Source: Flavisolibacter ginsengisoli DSM 18119 (GTDB lineage: Bacteria > Bacteroidota > Bacteroidia > Chitinophagales > Chitinophagaceae). Taken from it: DNA of 64,000 bases. Made by a program: the position numbers and the translations under genes. Position 1 is the stretch's first letter, and the number at the start of each line of letters is the position of its first letter. This document shows positions 18,819-27,623 of the stretch, piece by piece. The notes beneath the pieces are model-generated. The model saw only the letters and a list, made by a program, of their open reading frames with translations, ran no database searches and had not been told where the DNA came from. The DNA is taken from assembly GCF_900129295.1 (NCBI RefSeq), contig NZ_FQUU01000011.1, forward strand, positions 62,001 to 126,000, in the 5' to 3' direction.

Positions 18819-19604
18819 ATGAATTTATCATTGGAAGGTCGCAATGCAGTTATATGTGGTGCCAGCCAGGGAATAGGATATGCTATTGCCGAGGAACTCG
18901 CGCTGATGGGGGCTAATTGCACTTTATTAGCCAGGAATGAAGAAAACCTTAAAATAGCTGTGAGCCAGTTAGATACTACACTCAGGCAATCGCATTCTTT
19001 TCAGGCGATTGATTTCAATGATACTGAAGCTGTCAAAAAGCTGATCAAAAATATTTGTAGTGAGAAGCCGGTACATATTCTCATTAATAATAGTGGTGGA
19101 CCCAAGGCGGGACCTATTGTTGAGGCAACAGCAGAGCAATTTCTCCAGGCATTCACACAACATCTTATCGTTAATCATATTCTTACCACTGCAGTGATTC
19201 CAGCCATGAAAGAGGAACATTTTGGCAGGATCATTAATATTATTTCAACCTCAGTCAGGATACCATTAAGAAACCTTGGCGTTTCAAATACTATACGGGG
19301 AAGTGTAGCTTCCTGGTCTAAGACCATGTCCAACGAATTAGCTGAATTTGGTATCACAGTCAATAATATTTTACCTGGCTTCACCAGGACCAGCAGGTTG
19401 GAATCACTTGTGCAAGCCAATTCTAAAGCACAAGGAAAAGCTATTGAGGTTATAGAAAGGGAAATGATGGAAGAAGTGCCTGCCAAGCGTTTTGGGGAAG
19501 CTTCCGAGATAGCTGCAGTTGCTGCTTTCCTTGCAGCGCCGGCTGCTGCTTATGTTAATGGAACGAGCATTCCGGTGGATGGTGGCAGAACCGGAAGTAT
19601 ATAA
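18819..19604 (+). CDS. Atypical short-chain dehydrogenase/reductase in the kynurenine cluster
   Basis: A 261-residue Rossmann enzyme with the NAD(P)-binding GASQGIG (14-20) and NNSGG (90-94). The catalytic region is unusual. Ser143 is retained, but at the place of the universal YxxxK there is SNTIR (Ser156...Arg160), so both the catalytic Tyr and Lys are missing. The Asn-Gly-rich NNSGGPKAG also differs from the normal NNAG. The ATG at 18819 is chosen because a -7 box sits just before it. It heads an operon with AMS dehydrogenase, the RidA-type deaminase, kynureninase and kynurenine monooxygenase. I infer a reductase acting on a kynurenine-derived muconate, possibly on a C=C bond; a carbonyl reductase is less likely given the lost motif. 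Confidence 0.8.
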   Translation: MNLSLEGRNAVICGASQGIGYAIAEELALMGANCTLLARNEENLKIAVSQLDTTLRQSHSFQAIDFNDTEAVKKLIKNICSEKPVHILINNSGGPKAGPIVEATAEQFLQAFTQHLIVNHILTTAVIPAMKEEHFGRIINIISTSVRIPLRNLGVSNTIRGSVASWSKTMSNELAEFGITVNNILPGFTRTSRLESLVQANSKAQGKAIEVIEREMMEEVPAKRFGEASEIAAVAAFLAAPAAAYVNGTSIPVDGGRTGSI

Positions 19605-19636
19605 TCGCAACAATAATTAATAATAAGTTTGCTGAT

Positions 19637-21094
19637 ATGGATCTATCCATCCCACTTTACCTGGAAAACTTTATTGATGGAAAATTAATTCCACCACGAT
19701 CAGGCAACTACATGGAAAATATAGATCCTGCTACAGGTTCCTTATTTAATTATGTGCCCAATAGTAATGAGTCGGACATTGAAACAGCAGTGGAAGCAGC
19801 TAAAAATGCATTCATACAATGGAGCAGGACTTCTGCAGAAGACAGGTTCCTTATAATAAATCGAATAGCTGCACTAATAGATGGCAATGCCCATGAACTG
19901 GCATTGGCAGAAACTAAAGACAATGGCAAGCCATTGTGGTTAAGTAAAAAAGTAGATATTCCCAGGGCATCAGCCAATTTCAGGTTCTTCGCTACAGGCA
20001 TTATGCATTTTGCTGCAGAAAGCCATATGATGGAAGACAAGGCGATCAATTATACTTTAAGGCAACCCATAGGTATTGTAGGGTGCATCTCACCCTGGAA
20101 TTTGCCATTATATCTTTTTACATGGAAGATAGCTCCAGCCCTGGCTGCCGGTAATTGTGTTATTGCTAAACCTTCTGAAATAACTCCTGTTAGCGCCTAC
20201 CTGCTTTCAAAGATCTGCATTGAAGCGGGGCTCCCTAATGGTGTTTTAAATATAGTGCATGGTAAGGGGGAGGAGGCTGGAGAGGCAATCATCAGGCACC
20301 CTGCCATAAAAGCAATTTCGTTTACAGGCAGCACAAGAGCAGGTCAGCGGATTGCTTCCGTTGCTGCACCCATGTTTAAAAAGTTATCACTGGAGTTAGG
20401 AGGCAAAAATCCGAACATCATTTTTGGTGATTGTAATTGGGACAAGATGATGAGAACAACCATACAATCATCATTTTCCAACCAAGGTCAGATATGTCTT
20501 TGTGGCTCCAGGATCATAATAGAAGAAACTGTATACGATCAATTCAAAAAGGAATTTATTGAAAGGGTAAAACTATTGCGTGTAGGAGATCCATTGAGTG
20601 AAGACTCAAAGCAAGGGGCCATTGTAAGCCTGCAACATTTTGAAAAGATATCCAGGGCCATAGAGACAGCAAAAAAGGAGGGTGGTACTATTTTGTGTGG
20701 GGGAAAAGCAGTAAACCCGGGAGGGCGCTGCGGTAAAGGATTTTTTATTGAACCTACTGTTATCGAAGGGTTGGGACCAGCTTGCGAAACCAATACAGAA
20801 GAAATATTTGGACCGGTAGTCACACTACAGAAATTTAAAACCAGGGAGGAGGCCATTGACCTGGCTAATGCAAGTAATTACGGTTTGTCAGCAACTATAT
20901 GGACACAGGACATCTCAATAGCTAATAAGTTAGCAATGGAACTGAATGCAGGGATTCTTTGGGTCAATTGCTGGCTGCTTAGGGATCTTCGCACCCCCTT
21001 TGGTGGGTTCAAGAACAGTGGAGTAGGCAGGGAAGGCGGATGGGAAGCACTTCGTTTTTTTACTGATGCTAAAAATGTGTGCATTGAGATTTAA
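19637..21094 (+). CDS. nbaE: 2-aminomuconate 6-semialdehyde dehydrogenase (aldehyde dehydrogenase family)
   Basis: A 485-residue NAD-dependent aldehyde dehydrogenase. Catalytic residues are visible: Asn155 in SPWNLP, Glu253 in LELGGK and Cys287 in NQGQICLCG. The QGQxCLC form is typical of the hydroxymuconic/aminomuconic semialdehyde dehydrogenase subfamily. It oxidises 2-aminomuconate semialdehyde, the ACMSD product, to 2-aminomuconate. The assignment to aminomuconate rather than hydroxymuconate semialdehyde rests on the neighbours. It lies 32 bases after the SDR and 19 bases before the RidA-type gene. Confidence 0.88.
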   Translation: MDLSIPLYLENFIDGKLIPPRSGNYMENIDPATGSLFNYVPNSNESDIETAVEAAKNAFIQWSRTSAEDRFLIINRIAALIDGNAHELALAETKDNGKPLWLSKKVDIPRASANFRFFATGIMHFAAESHMMEDKAINYTLRQPIGIVGCISPWNLPLYLFTWKIAPALAAGNCVIAKPSEITPVSAYLLSKICIEAGLPNGVLNIVHGKGEEAGEAIIRHPAIKAISFTGSTRAGQRIASVAAPMFKKLSLELGGKNPNIIFGDCNWDKMMRTTIQSSFSNQGQICLCGSRIIIEETVYDQFKKEFIERVKLLRVGDPLSEDSKQGAIVSLQHFEKISRAIETAKKEGGTILCGGKAVNPGGRCGKGFFIEPTVIEGLGPACETNTEEIFGPVVTLQKFKTREEAIDLANASNYGLSATIWTQDISIANKLAMELNAGILWVNCWLLRDLRTPFGGFKNSGVGREGGWEALRFFTDAKNVCIEI

Positions 21095-21113
21095 TAAAAA
21101 AGAATTCGAATAC

Positions 21114-21530
21114 ATGAATGAAATATTTAACACAGATAAAGCATCAAAGCCCTTAGGTGCTTATCCTCATGCAAGAAGAGTTGGTAATCTTTTGTTCCTT
21201 TCGGGTATTGGTTCGAGGAATGTACTGGACAATAGCATTCCCGGACTTACAACCGATGAAAAAGGGAAGGTCATCTCGTATGATATTGAGGCGGAATGTC
21301 ATGCCGTTTTTAAAAATGTAAGGTCCGTATTGGAATCAGCAGGAAGCAGTTGGGAAAAGATCGTAGATGTAACAGTTTTTCTTACCCATATGGAAAAAGA
21401 TTTTCCCAAATACAATAAGATCTATAATGATTACTTCGGCGATGTGCAGGCCTGCCGAACAACTGTGGGAGTTAAAAGCTTGCCTACTCCCATTGCTATA
21501 GAATTAAAAGTGATAGCAACAATTGATTAA
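21114..21530 (+). CDS. nbaF: RidA-family 2-aminomuconate deaminase
   Basis: About 138 residues, a YjgF/YER057c/UK114 (RidA) trimer-type protein. The ATG at 21114 fits the family N-terminus; an in-frame upstream codon lies inside the dehydrogenase gene. The C-terminal RTTVGVKSLPTPIAIELKVIA carries the Arg of the RidA active site. Its place between AMS dehydrogenase and kynureninase supports hydrolysis of 2-aminomuconate to 4-oxalocrotonate and ammonia, as known for nbaF/amnD-type members. A general imine deaminase role cannot be excluded. Confidence 0.85.
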   Translation: MNEIFNTDKASKPLGAYPHARRVGNLLFLSGIGSRNVLDNSIPGLTTDEKGKVISYDIEAECHAVFKNVRSVLESAGSSWEKIVDVTVFLTHMEKDFPKYNKIYNDYFGDVQACRTTVGVKSLPTPIAIELKVIATID

Positions 21531-21531
21531 A

Positions 21532-22803
21532 ATGGATTATCAGAATACTATTGCATTTGCAAAGGAATTAGATTCAACAGACAAGCTAAGAGATTTCAGA
21601 AAGCAGTTCTTTATACCTCAGCACAATAATAAAGATGCAGTGTATTTTAATGGAAACTCCCTGGGACTGCAACCAAAATCAACCATTGATTACCTCAACC
21701 AGGAACTGGAAGACTGGGCAGCATTAGGTGTTTTGGGTCATGCCAATGCCAGGAATCCATGGGTAAATTATCATGAATCTTTAGCAGAGCCATTGTCCAG
21801 GATCACAGGTGCACTGCCTACAGAAGTTGTGGCCATGAACCAGCTAACGGTTAATCTGCATTTATTGCTGGCTACGTTTTACAGACCTACAAGGGAGCGA
21901 TTTAAAATCATTTGCGAGGCTAAAGCTTTTCCATCTGATCAATATGCATTAGAAAGCCAGGTGAAGCTTCATGGTTTATCTCCATCTGATGCCATTATAG
22001 AGGTACATCCAAAGGAAGGCGAAAACATTATTCAGACAGATGATATTTTAAAAGTGATAGACGAGCATGGCAGCAGTACGGCTGTAGTGTTATTTGGTGG
22101 TGTAAATTATTATACAGGGCAGGTATTTGATATGCCAGCTATAACTTACGCGGCGCATAAATTTGGTGCCTATGCGGGATTTGACCTGGCTCATGCGGCA
22201 GGAAATATCCAATTGCAACTACATGACTGGCAAATTGATTTTGCATGCTGGTGTAGTTATAAGTATTTGAATTCCGGACCAGGTGGTGTTGCCGGTGCCT
22301 TTGTTCATGAAAAGCATGCAGCAAATAAGGAATTACCAAGGCTTGCAGGATGGTGGGGCACTTCAAAAAAGAACCGTTTTCAAATGCATCCACAATTTGA
22401 TCCTATACCCACAGCGGAGGGATGGCAGGTAAGCAATGCACCAATACTTTCTATGGCAGCACATAAAGCAGCACTGGCAATCTTTGATAAAGCAGGTATG
22501 GAAGCATTGCTTATAAAAAGTAAACAGCTTACAAAATTCTTATTTTATATTCTGCGGGATATCAATGAAAAGCACCACAGGAAAGTGATCCAATTGATAA
22601 CCCCGCAAAATGCACACGGTTGCCAGGTTTCATTGTTCATGCTGGAACAAGGAAGGGAAATTTTTGAAGCGTTGATTGATCATGGTGTAATTGCAGACTG
22701 GCGGGAACCTAATGTTATCCGGCTTGCACCTGTGCCCTTATACAACAGCTTTGAAGAGGTATGGACATTTGGTAATATCATTCAAACAATTTTGAACAAA
22801 TGA
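21532..22803 (+). CDS. kynU: Kynureninase
   Basis: A fold type I PLP enzyme that cleaves 3-hydroxykynurenine (or kynurenine) to 3-hydroxyanthranilate (or anthranilate) and alanine. About 423 residues, normal length. Recognised from YFNGNSLGLQP near the N-terminus, FDLAHAAGN, and CSYKYLNSGPGG, where Lys244 binds PLP. The ATG is one base beyond the RidA stop, and the gene overlaps kmo by four bases (ATGA), so translation is probably coupled. Confidence 0.96.
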   Translation: MDYQNTIAFAKELDSTDKLRDFRKQFFIPQHNNKDAVYFNGNSLGLQPKSTIDYLNQELEDWAALGVLGHANARNPWVNYHESLAEPLSRITGALPTEVVAMNQLTVNLHLLLATFYRPTRERFKIICEAKAFPSDQYALESQVKLHGLSPSDAIIEVHPKEGENIIQTDDILKVIDEHGSSTAVVLFGGVNYYTGQVFDMPAITYAAHKFGAYAGFDLAHAAGNIQLQLHDWQIDFACWCSYKYLNSGPGGVAGAFVHEKHAANKELPRLAGWWGTSKKNRFQMHPQFDPIPTAEGWQVSNAPILSMAAHKAALAIFDKAGMEALLIKSKQLTKFLFYILRDINEKHHRKVIQLITPQNAHGCQVSLFMLEQGREIFEALIDHGVIADWREPNVIRLAPVPLYNSFEEVWTFGNIIQTILNK

Positions 22804-24179
22804 AGAAGCAGGAAGTTGTTATTATTGGTGCCGGCCTGGTAGGTTCATTACTTTCCATTTACATGTCAAAGAAAGGGCATGCAGTAACCATATATGAACG
22901 CCGTAATGATATGCGGACAGAAACGGTGGAGGCCGGGCGATCTATCAACCTTGCATTAAGTGACAGGGGAATCAAAGCATTAAAAGAGGTTGGTATAATT
23001 GATGACATTCTGGGAATAGCTATACCTATGCATGGGCGATACATTCATACTGCTGAAGGTATTCATGCCTTTCAACCTTATGGCAAGACTGGTGAATTCA
23101 TCAATTCCGTTTCAAGGTACGAATTGAATTGCAGGCTAATGGACCTTGCCGAACATCATGGCGTTTCCATAAAGTTTAATCATAAATGTGAGGATATTGA
23201 CTGGCAGAAAAATGAAATAACATTTCACGTAGGACAAGATGAATTACCTGTAGTTCCTTTTTCATTATGTTTTGCAGCAGATGGAGCATTTTCAGCGGCA
23301 CGGTTAGCTCATATGCTTCATCATAACAAATTTGATTATAACCAGTATTATATTGATTGTGGGTATAAGGAATTATCAATCCCTGCCGGAGAAAACAACA
23401 GTTTTCTTCTAGAGAAGAATGCCCTCCATATCTGGCCTCGTAAGGACTACATGTTAATAGCATTACCTAATACTGATGGATCATTTACAGGCACATTGTT
23501 TTTCCCTTTTGAAGGACCGCTGTCTTTTGAAAGGTTGACAACTAAAGAAGCAGTTACTTCCTTTTTTAAAACAACATTTCCTGATGTTGTAGACATCATC
23601 CCTGACCTTGCAGACCAGTTTTTTAATAATCCCACTTCCTCACTTGTTACCGTAAAATGTTTTCCCTGGATACGTGATGGCAAATTCTGTCTCATTGGAG
23701 ATGCAGCTCATGCAATAGTTCCATTTTTTGGCCAGGGAATGAATGCAGGATTTGAAGACTGTAGTATTTTAAATACATTAATGGATTTGCATGGTGATGA
23801 TTGGGAAACTATATTATCAACATTCCAAAAACTACGCAAACCAGATGGGGATGCCATTGCAGACCTGGCAGTAAATAACTTTGTTGAGATGAGGGCAAAA
23901 ACGGCTGATCCTAATTTTTTACTACAGAAAAAGATTGAATCAAAACTACATGAAAGACATCCTGATAAATGGATACCAGCTTATTCGCAGGTAACTTTTC
24001 ACCCGGAAATACGATACAGTACAGCACTTGCAAATAGTGAAAAACAGGAATCCATAATGCAAATGGTTATGGCTTTGCCGGGTATTGAAGAAAAGTGGGA
24101 CTCAAAAGAAGTTGAGGATTTGATACTGGCGCAGTTCAATTCCCATACAAATAACAATACACTTCACAAGCAGGCATAA
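22800..24179 (+). CDS. kmo: Kynurenine 3-monooxygenase
   Basis: A class A FAD monooxygenase that hydroxylates kynurenine at position 3 with NADPH and O2. At 459 residues it resembles the soluble bacterial enzymes. The FAD motif GAGLVGS is at residues 10-16, AGRSINLALSDRG follows, and the second FAD motif GDAAHAIVPFFGQGMNAGFEDC is intact. It overlaps kynU by four bases and ends the tight part of the operon. Confidence 0.96.
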   Translation: MKKQEVVIIGAGLVGSLLSIYMSKKGHAVTIYERRNDMRTETVEAGRSINLALSDRGIKALKEVGIIDDILGIAIPMHGRYIHTAEGIHAFQPYGKTGEFINSVSRYELNCRLMDLAEHHGVSIKFNHKCEDIDWQKNEITFHVGQDELPVVPFSLCFAADGAFSAARLAHMLHHNKFDYNQYYIDCGYKELSIPAGENNSFLLEKNALHIWPRKDYMLIALPNTDGSFTGTLFFPFEGPLSFERLTTKEAVTSFFKTTFPDVVDIIPDLADQFFNNPTSSLVTVKCFPWIRDGKFCLIGDAAHAIVPFFGQGMNAGFEDCSILNTLMDLHGDDWETILSTFQKLRKPDGDAIADLAVNNFVEMRAKTADPNFLLQKKIESKLHERHPDKWIPAYSQVTFHPEIRYSTALANSEKQESIMQMVMALPGIEEKWDSKEVEDLILAQFNSHTNNNTLHKQA

Positions 24180-24194
24180 TATCCCGCGCTGGTA

Positions 24195-24202
24195 TATCTT
24201 CG
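24195..24202 (+). promoter_or_regulatory. -7-like element directly before pyrF
   Basis: TATCTTCG ends four bases before the pyrF ATG, 15 bases after the kmo stop. It suggests that pyrF has its own, nearly leaderless transcript. Confidence 0.4.
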
Positions 24203-24206
24203 CCAT

Positions 24207-25064
24207 ATGACACGTAAGCAATTGGCTCATGAGATTTTTTCTAAGCAAAGCTACCTTTGCGTTGGATTGGATACTGATCCATCAATATTACCAGCCCATT
24301 TAAGATCTTTTGAAGACCCCGTCTTTGAGTTTAATAAAAGGATTATTGATGCTACGAAAGATGTATGTGTGGCCTATAAGATCAATACAGCTTTTTACGA
24401 GGCCCAGGGTTTAAAGGGATGGGCTTCCCTGGAAAAAACTGTAGATTATATTCCTTCTACTCATTTTAAAATTGCAGATGCTAAAAGAGGCGATATTGGC
24501 AATACATCCTCTCAATATGCTAAAGCGTTTTTTGAAACTTTATCTTTTGATGCTATAACAGTAGCCCCATATATGGGGGAAGATAGTGTTAAGCCCTTTC
24601 TTGCTTATCCTGATAAATGGACCATTATCCTCGGATTAACTTCAAATCACGGTTCCAGAGATTTTGAACTTCAAAAATTGGTTAAGCATAAAGAAACCCT
24701 CGATGAAGGCATTCATATAACCAGGGATGAAACCCATTATTTATATGAAACTGTGCTCACTACTTCATCTCTATGGGGGACTGACCAAAACACTATGTAC
24801 GTGATAGGAGCAACCCAGGCTGAAGAATTTGAATCTATAAGAAAGATTATCCCCAATCATTTTCTGCTTGTGCCGGGGGTAGGGGCACAAGGGGGAAGCT
24901 TAAGGGAGATTTCGGAAAAAGCTATGATAGCCGACTGTGGTTTACTGGTTAATGCCAGCCGGGCTATAATATATGCTTCGAAAGGTGAGGACTTTGCAGA
25001 AGCCGCCAGGATTGTGGCCCAACAATACCGGGAGGAAATGGGCGTGTATCTTTCGAATGTTTAA
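24207..25064 (+). CDS. pyrF: Orotidine 5'-phosphate decarboxylase (type 2)
   Basis: Last enzyme of UMP synthesis, decarboxylating OMP. At 285 residues it belongs to the longer subfamily. LCVGLDTDPS at the N-terminus, the central active-site ADAKRGDIGNTS and the C-terminal LLVPGVGAQGG are present. It follows kmo by 27 bases but is metabolically unrelated to it and has a promoter-like element of its own. Confidence 0.94.
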   Translation: MTRKQLAHEIFSKQSYLCVGLDTDPSILPAHLRSFEDPVFEFNKRIIDATKDVCVAYKINTAFYEAQGLKGWASLEKTVDYIPSTHFKIADAKRGDIGNTSSQYAKAFFETLSFDAITVAPYMGEDSVKPFLAYPDKWTIILGLTSNHGSRDFELQKLVKHKETLDEGIHITRDETHYLYETVLTTSSLWGTDQNTMYVIGATQAEEFESIRKIIPNHFLLVPGVGAQGGSLREISEKAMIADCGLLVNASRAIIYASKGEDFAEAARIVAQQYREEMGVYLSNV

Positions 25065-25173
25065 TATCGCACTGGCACGCATAAAAATTCTATTGCTAAC
25101 GGGTGATCTACCCAACAAATTTTTAACTATTTGCAGTGCAATTTGCCTGCACTAATGGCGTTTAGCTGATATT

Positions 25174-25665
25174 ATGAAAGTAGCCTTCCCTGTAACTTTC
25201 TTTTTATTATTTTGTATGTCCTCTGAAGCTGCATTTTCAATGGACCATTCAAATCCAGGACCTGGACCGACTATAGGTCTCAATAAAACGGTTATCATCG
25301 TGAATGATGTACGTAAAAAAGGGTGCAAATGTGGTGATACCTATTATTATGCAGCACCACCCTTAATCTGGAACGAGCAATTGGAAAAAGCTGCATTTGA
25401 GCATTCCAATGATATGTATAGGAGGAATTATTTCAGCCATGTCTCTCCTGAAGGTTTTAAAGCAGGTGACAGGATTGAGAAGGCAGGCTATCATTGGATG
25501 ATGTATGGTGAAAATATTGGCATGGGATACAAAAATGAAAAGGAAATGGTTGAAGGCTGGCTTAAGAGCCCCGGCCATTGCAAAAACATTATGAATAAGG
25601 GTTACAAGGAAATGGCTGTCGCAAAGGTTGGTAGCTATTGGACACAAACTTTTGGTGCAAGATAA
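25174..25665 (+). CDS. Secreted CAP (SCP/PR-1-like) domain protein
   Basis: A 163-residue secreted protein: signal peptide ending near FSM, then a single CAP domain with HSNDMYRRNYFSHVSPEGF, YGENIGMG and WLKSPGHCKNIM, which hold the conserved His/Glu cavity residues. Two cysteines in KGCKCGD precede the domain and could pair. Bacterial CAP proteins have no settled function. Located between pyrF and the glutaryl-CoA dehydrogenase gene without evident operon structure. Confidence 0.85.
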   Translation: MKVAFPVTFFLLFCMSSEAAFSMDHSNPGPGPTIGLNKTVIIVNDVRKKGCKCGDTYYYAAPPLIWNEQLEKAAFEHSNDMYRRNYFSHVSPEGFKAGDRIEKAGYHWMMYGENIGMGYKNEKEMVEGWLKSPGHCKNIMNKGYKEMAVAKVGSYWTQTFGAR

Positions 25666-25782
25666 CCAGTATTAACATCACCATAATTTCATCGATATTC
25701 CCCCGGATTTCATTAACAGTTGTAAATCTTACCTGGTATTTACAGCTATACCTGCTTTATTACAACCAATTAACTTATCGAC

Positions 25783-25790
25783 TATTTTTG
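25783..25790 (+). promoter_or_regulatory. -7 promoter element of glutaryl-CoA dehydrogenase gene
   Basis: TATTTTTG matches TAnnTTTG and ends five bases before the ATG at 25796, again an ultra-short leader. Confidence 0.5.
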
Positions 25791-25795
25791 CCTTC

Positions 25796-26974
25796 ATGGC
25801 AACAGATCAATTTCAGTCACCAGACTATTTCCTTGTAGATGAACTTTTGACAGAGGAACATAAACTCATTAGGGAAACCGTTCGCAACTATGTTAAAAAG
25901 CATATCTCTCCTATAATTGAAGATTATGCCCAAAGAGCTGAATTCCCAGTGCAGATTGTAAAAGAGTTGGGTGACCTGGGATGCTTTGGTCCTACCATAC
26001 CTGTGGAATATGGAGGTGGGGGGCTCGATTATATTAGTTATGGGTTAATGATGCAGGAGTTGGAAAGAGGAGATAGCGGGGTACGTTCTACTGCATCTGT
26101 GCAGGGATCACTAGTCATGTATCCTATTTCAGCTTATGGAAGCGAAGAGCAGAAAATGAAGTATCTGCCAAAGCTGGCAACCGGAGAATGGCTTGGTTGT
26201 TTTGGGCTTACAGAACCCGATCATGGCAGCAATCCTGCCGGCATGCTAAGCAATATAAAAGATAAAGGAGATCATTATTTATTAAATGGCAGCAAGATGT
26301 GGATCTCCAATGCACCTTATGCCCAGGTGGCTGTTGTATGGGCAAAGGATGAATCAGGCGATATCCGCGGTTTGATATTGGAAAGAGGCATGGAAGGTTT
26401 TTCTACGCCAACCACACATGGCAAGTGGAGTCTTAGGGCATCTGCAACTGGTGAACTGGTATTTGATAATGTAAAAGTGCCAAAAGAAAATATTTTCCCT
26501 GTTGTAAAAGGCTTGAAAGGACCTTTAGGATGTCTTACAAAAGCACGCTATGGAATTGCCTGGGGAGCCTTAGGTGCTGCCATGGATTGTTATGACACTG
26601 CGTTACGTTATAGTAAGGAAAGAATCCAATTTGACCGGCCTATCGGGGGCTTTCAGTTGCAACAAAAAAAGCTTGCTGAAATGATCACAGAAATCACCAA
26701 AGCTCAATTGCTTGTATGGAGATTGGGGACTTTGATGAATGAAGGTAGGGCTACTCCTCAGCAGGTGTCAATGGCTAAACGCAACTCCTGTGAAATTGCA
26801 GCGAATATTGCCAGGGATGCAAGGCAAATGTTGGGAGGTATGGGAATAACCGGTGAGTATAGTATCATGCGTCATATGATGAACATCGAAAGTGTTATAA
26901 CGTACGAAGGCACACATGATGTTCACCTGTTAATTACAGGTATGGACGTTACGGGATTGAATGCCTTTAAATAA
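25796..26974 (+). CDS. gcdH: Glutaryl-CoA dehydrogenase (acyl-CoA dehydrogenase family)
   Basis: A 392-residue flavoenzyme that oxidises and decarboxylates glutaryl-CoA to crotonyl-CoA, passing electrons to ETF. It carries the glutaryl-CoA-specific Arg in SGVRSTASVQGS (Arg97), the acyl-CoA dehydrogenase signature WLGCFGLTEPDHGSNP, and the catalytic base in TYEGTHDVH (Glu371). Both residues sit at nearly the same numbers as in the mature human enzyme as I recall it. Placed 1.6 kb after kmo, it fits the end of tryptophan/kynurenine degradation through 2-oxoadipate; lysine degradation is an alternative source. ETF subunits are encoded at 36-38 kb. Confidence 0.92.
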   Translation: MATDQFQSPDYFLVDELLTEEHKLIRETVRNYVKKHISPIIEDYAQRAEFPVQIVKELGDLGCFGPTIPVEYGGGGLDYISYGLMMQELERGDSGVRSTASVQGSLVMYPISAYGSEEQKMKYLPKLATGEWLGCFGLTEPDHGSNPAGMLSNIKDKGDHYLLNGSKMWISNAPYAQVAVVWAKDESGDIRGLILERGMEGFSTPTTHGKWSLRASATGELVFDNVKVPKENIFPVVKGLKGPLGCLTKARYGIAWGALGAAMDCYDTALRYSKERIQFDRPIGGFQLQQKKLAEMITEITKAQLLVWRLGTLMNEGRATPQQVSMAKRNSCEIAANIARDARQMLGGMGITGEYSIMRHMMNIESVITYEGTHDVHLLITGMDVTGLNAFK

Positions 26975-26986
26975 TACAGCGCTTCT

Positions 26987-27002
26987 AATATCCGCGGATA
27001 TT
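26987..27002. repeat. 16-bp perfect palindrome downstream of gcdH
   Basis: AATATCCGCGGATATT, self-complementary without a loop, 12 bases after the gcdH stop and 111 bases before aroK. There is no T-run, so it is not a normal terminator. A dimeric regulator site or chance are both possible. Confidence 0.4.
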
Positions 27003-27087
27003 CAAATACTTCAAGCATTCCGTGGTGGCCTTCTGATGGGGGAAAGGTAAATTGTTTTGTAAGTGATCATTGCTTAAGATGTAAGTG

Positions 27088-27095
27088 TAGATTTG
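27088..27095 (+). promoter_or_regulatory. -7 promoter element of aroK
   Basis: TAGATTTG matches TAnnTTTG, 18 bases before the aroK ATG. Confidence 0.5.
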
Positions 27096-27113
27096 CAGGA
27101 TTGACATATTGAT

Positions 27114-27623
27114 ATGAAAATTTTCCTCATTGGTTTTATGGGGTGTGGTAAAACACACTGGGGGAAGGAATTAAGCATGAAACTTTCTATTCCTTTTTTT
27201 GACCTGGATGAAAAAATAGCGGAGCAGGCAGGCAAGGAGATCCCTCAAATCTTTTCTGAAAATGGTGAGGAACATTTCAGGTTGCTTGAAAAAGAGATCT
27301 TATATATGCTCACTGAAAGCCATGAGACCTTTGTGATGTCCTGTGGCGGTGGAACTCCCTGTTATTATAATAATATAGATTATTTAAAAAAGAAGGGAAC
27401 TGTAGTATGGTTAAATTGTTCGGTTGATTGTTTGTACCATCGCCTTATAAAGGAAAAAGACAAAAGACCACTGATCAGGGATGTATCAGATGATAAGCTG
27501 AAATCTTTTATAATAAAAAAGTTCTCCAACAGGAAGATCTTTTACCAGCAGGCTAATATCATTATTAATGATGACGAGGTTAGTATTGACAAATTAATAG
27601 AACGTATATTTCATGAACAATGA
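27114..27623 (+). CDS. aroK: Shikimate kinase
   Basis: Phosphorylates shikimate in aromatic amino acid synthesis. At 169 residues it has the standard length. The P-loop GFMGCGKTHWG, the shikimate-binding FFDLDEKI (Asp) and CGGGTP with the Gly-rich patch, and the lid KDKRPLIRD are present. It overlaps the next gene by 11 bases, so the two are probably co-transcribed. Confidence 0.94.
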   Translation: MKIFLIGFMGCGKTHWGKELSMKLSIPFFDLDEKIAEQAGKEIPQIFSENGEEHFRLLEKEILYMLTESHETFVMSCGGGTPCYYNNIDYLKKKGTVVWLNCSVDCLYHRLIKEKDKRPLIRDVSDDKLKSFIIKKFSNRKIFYQQANIIINDDEVSIDKLIERIFHEQ

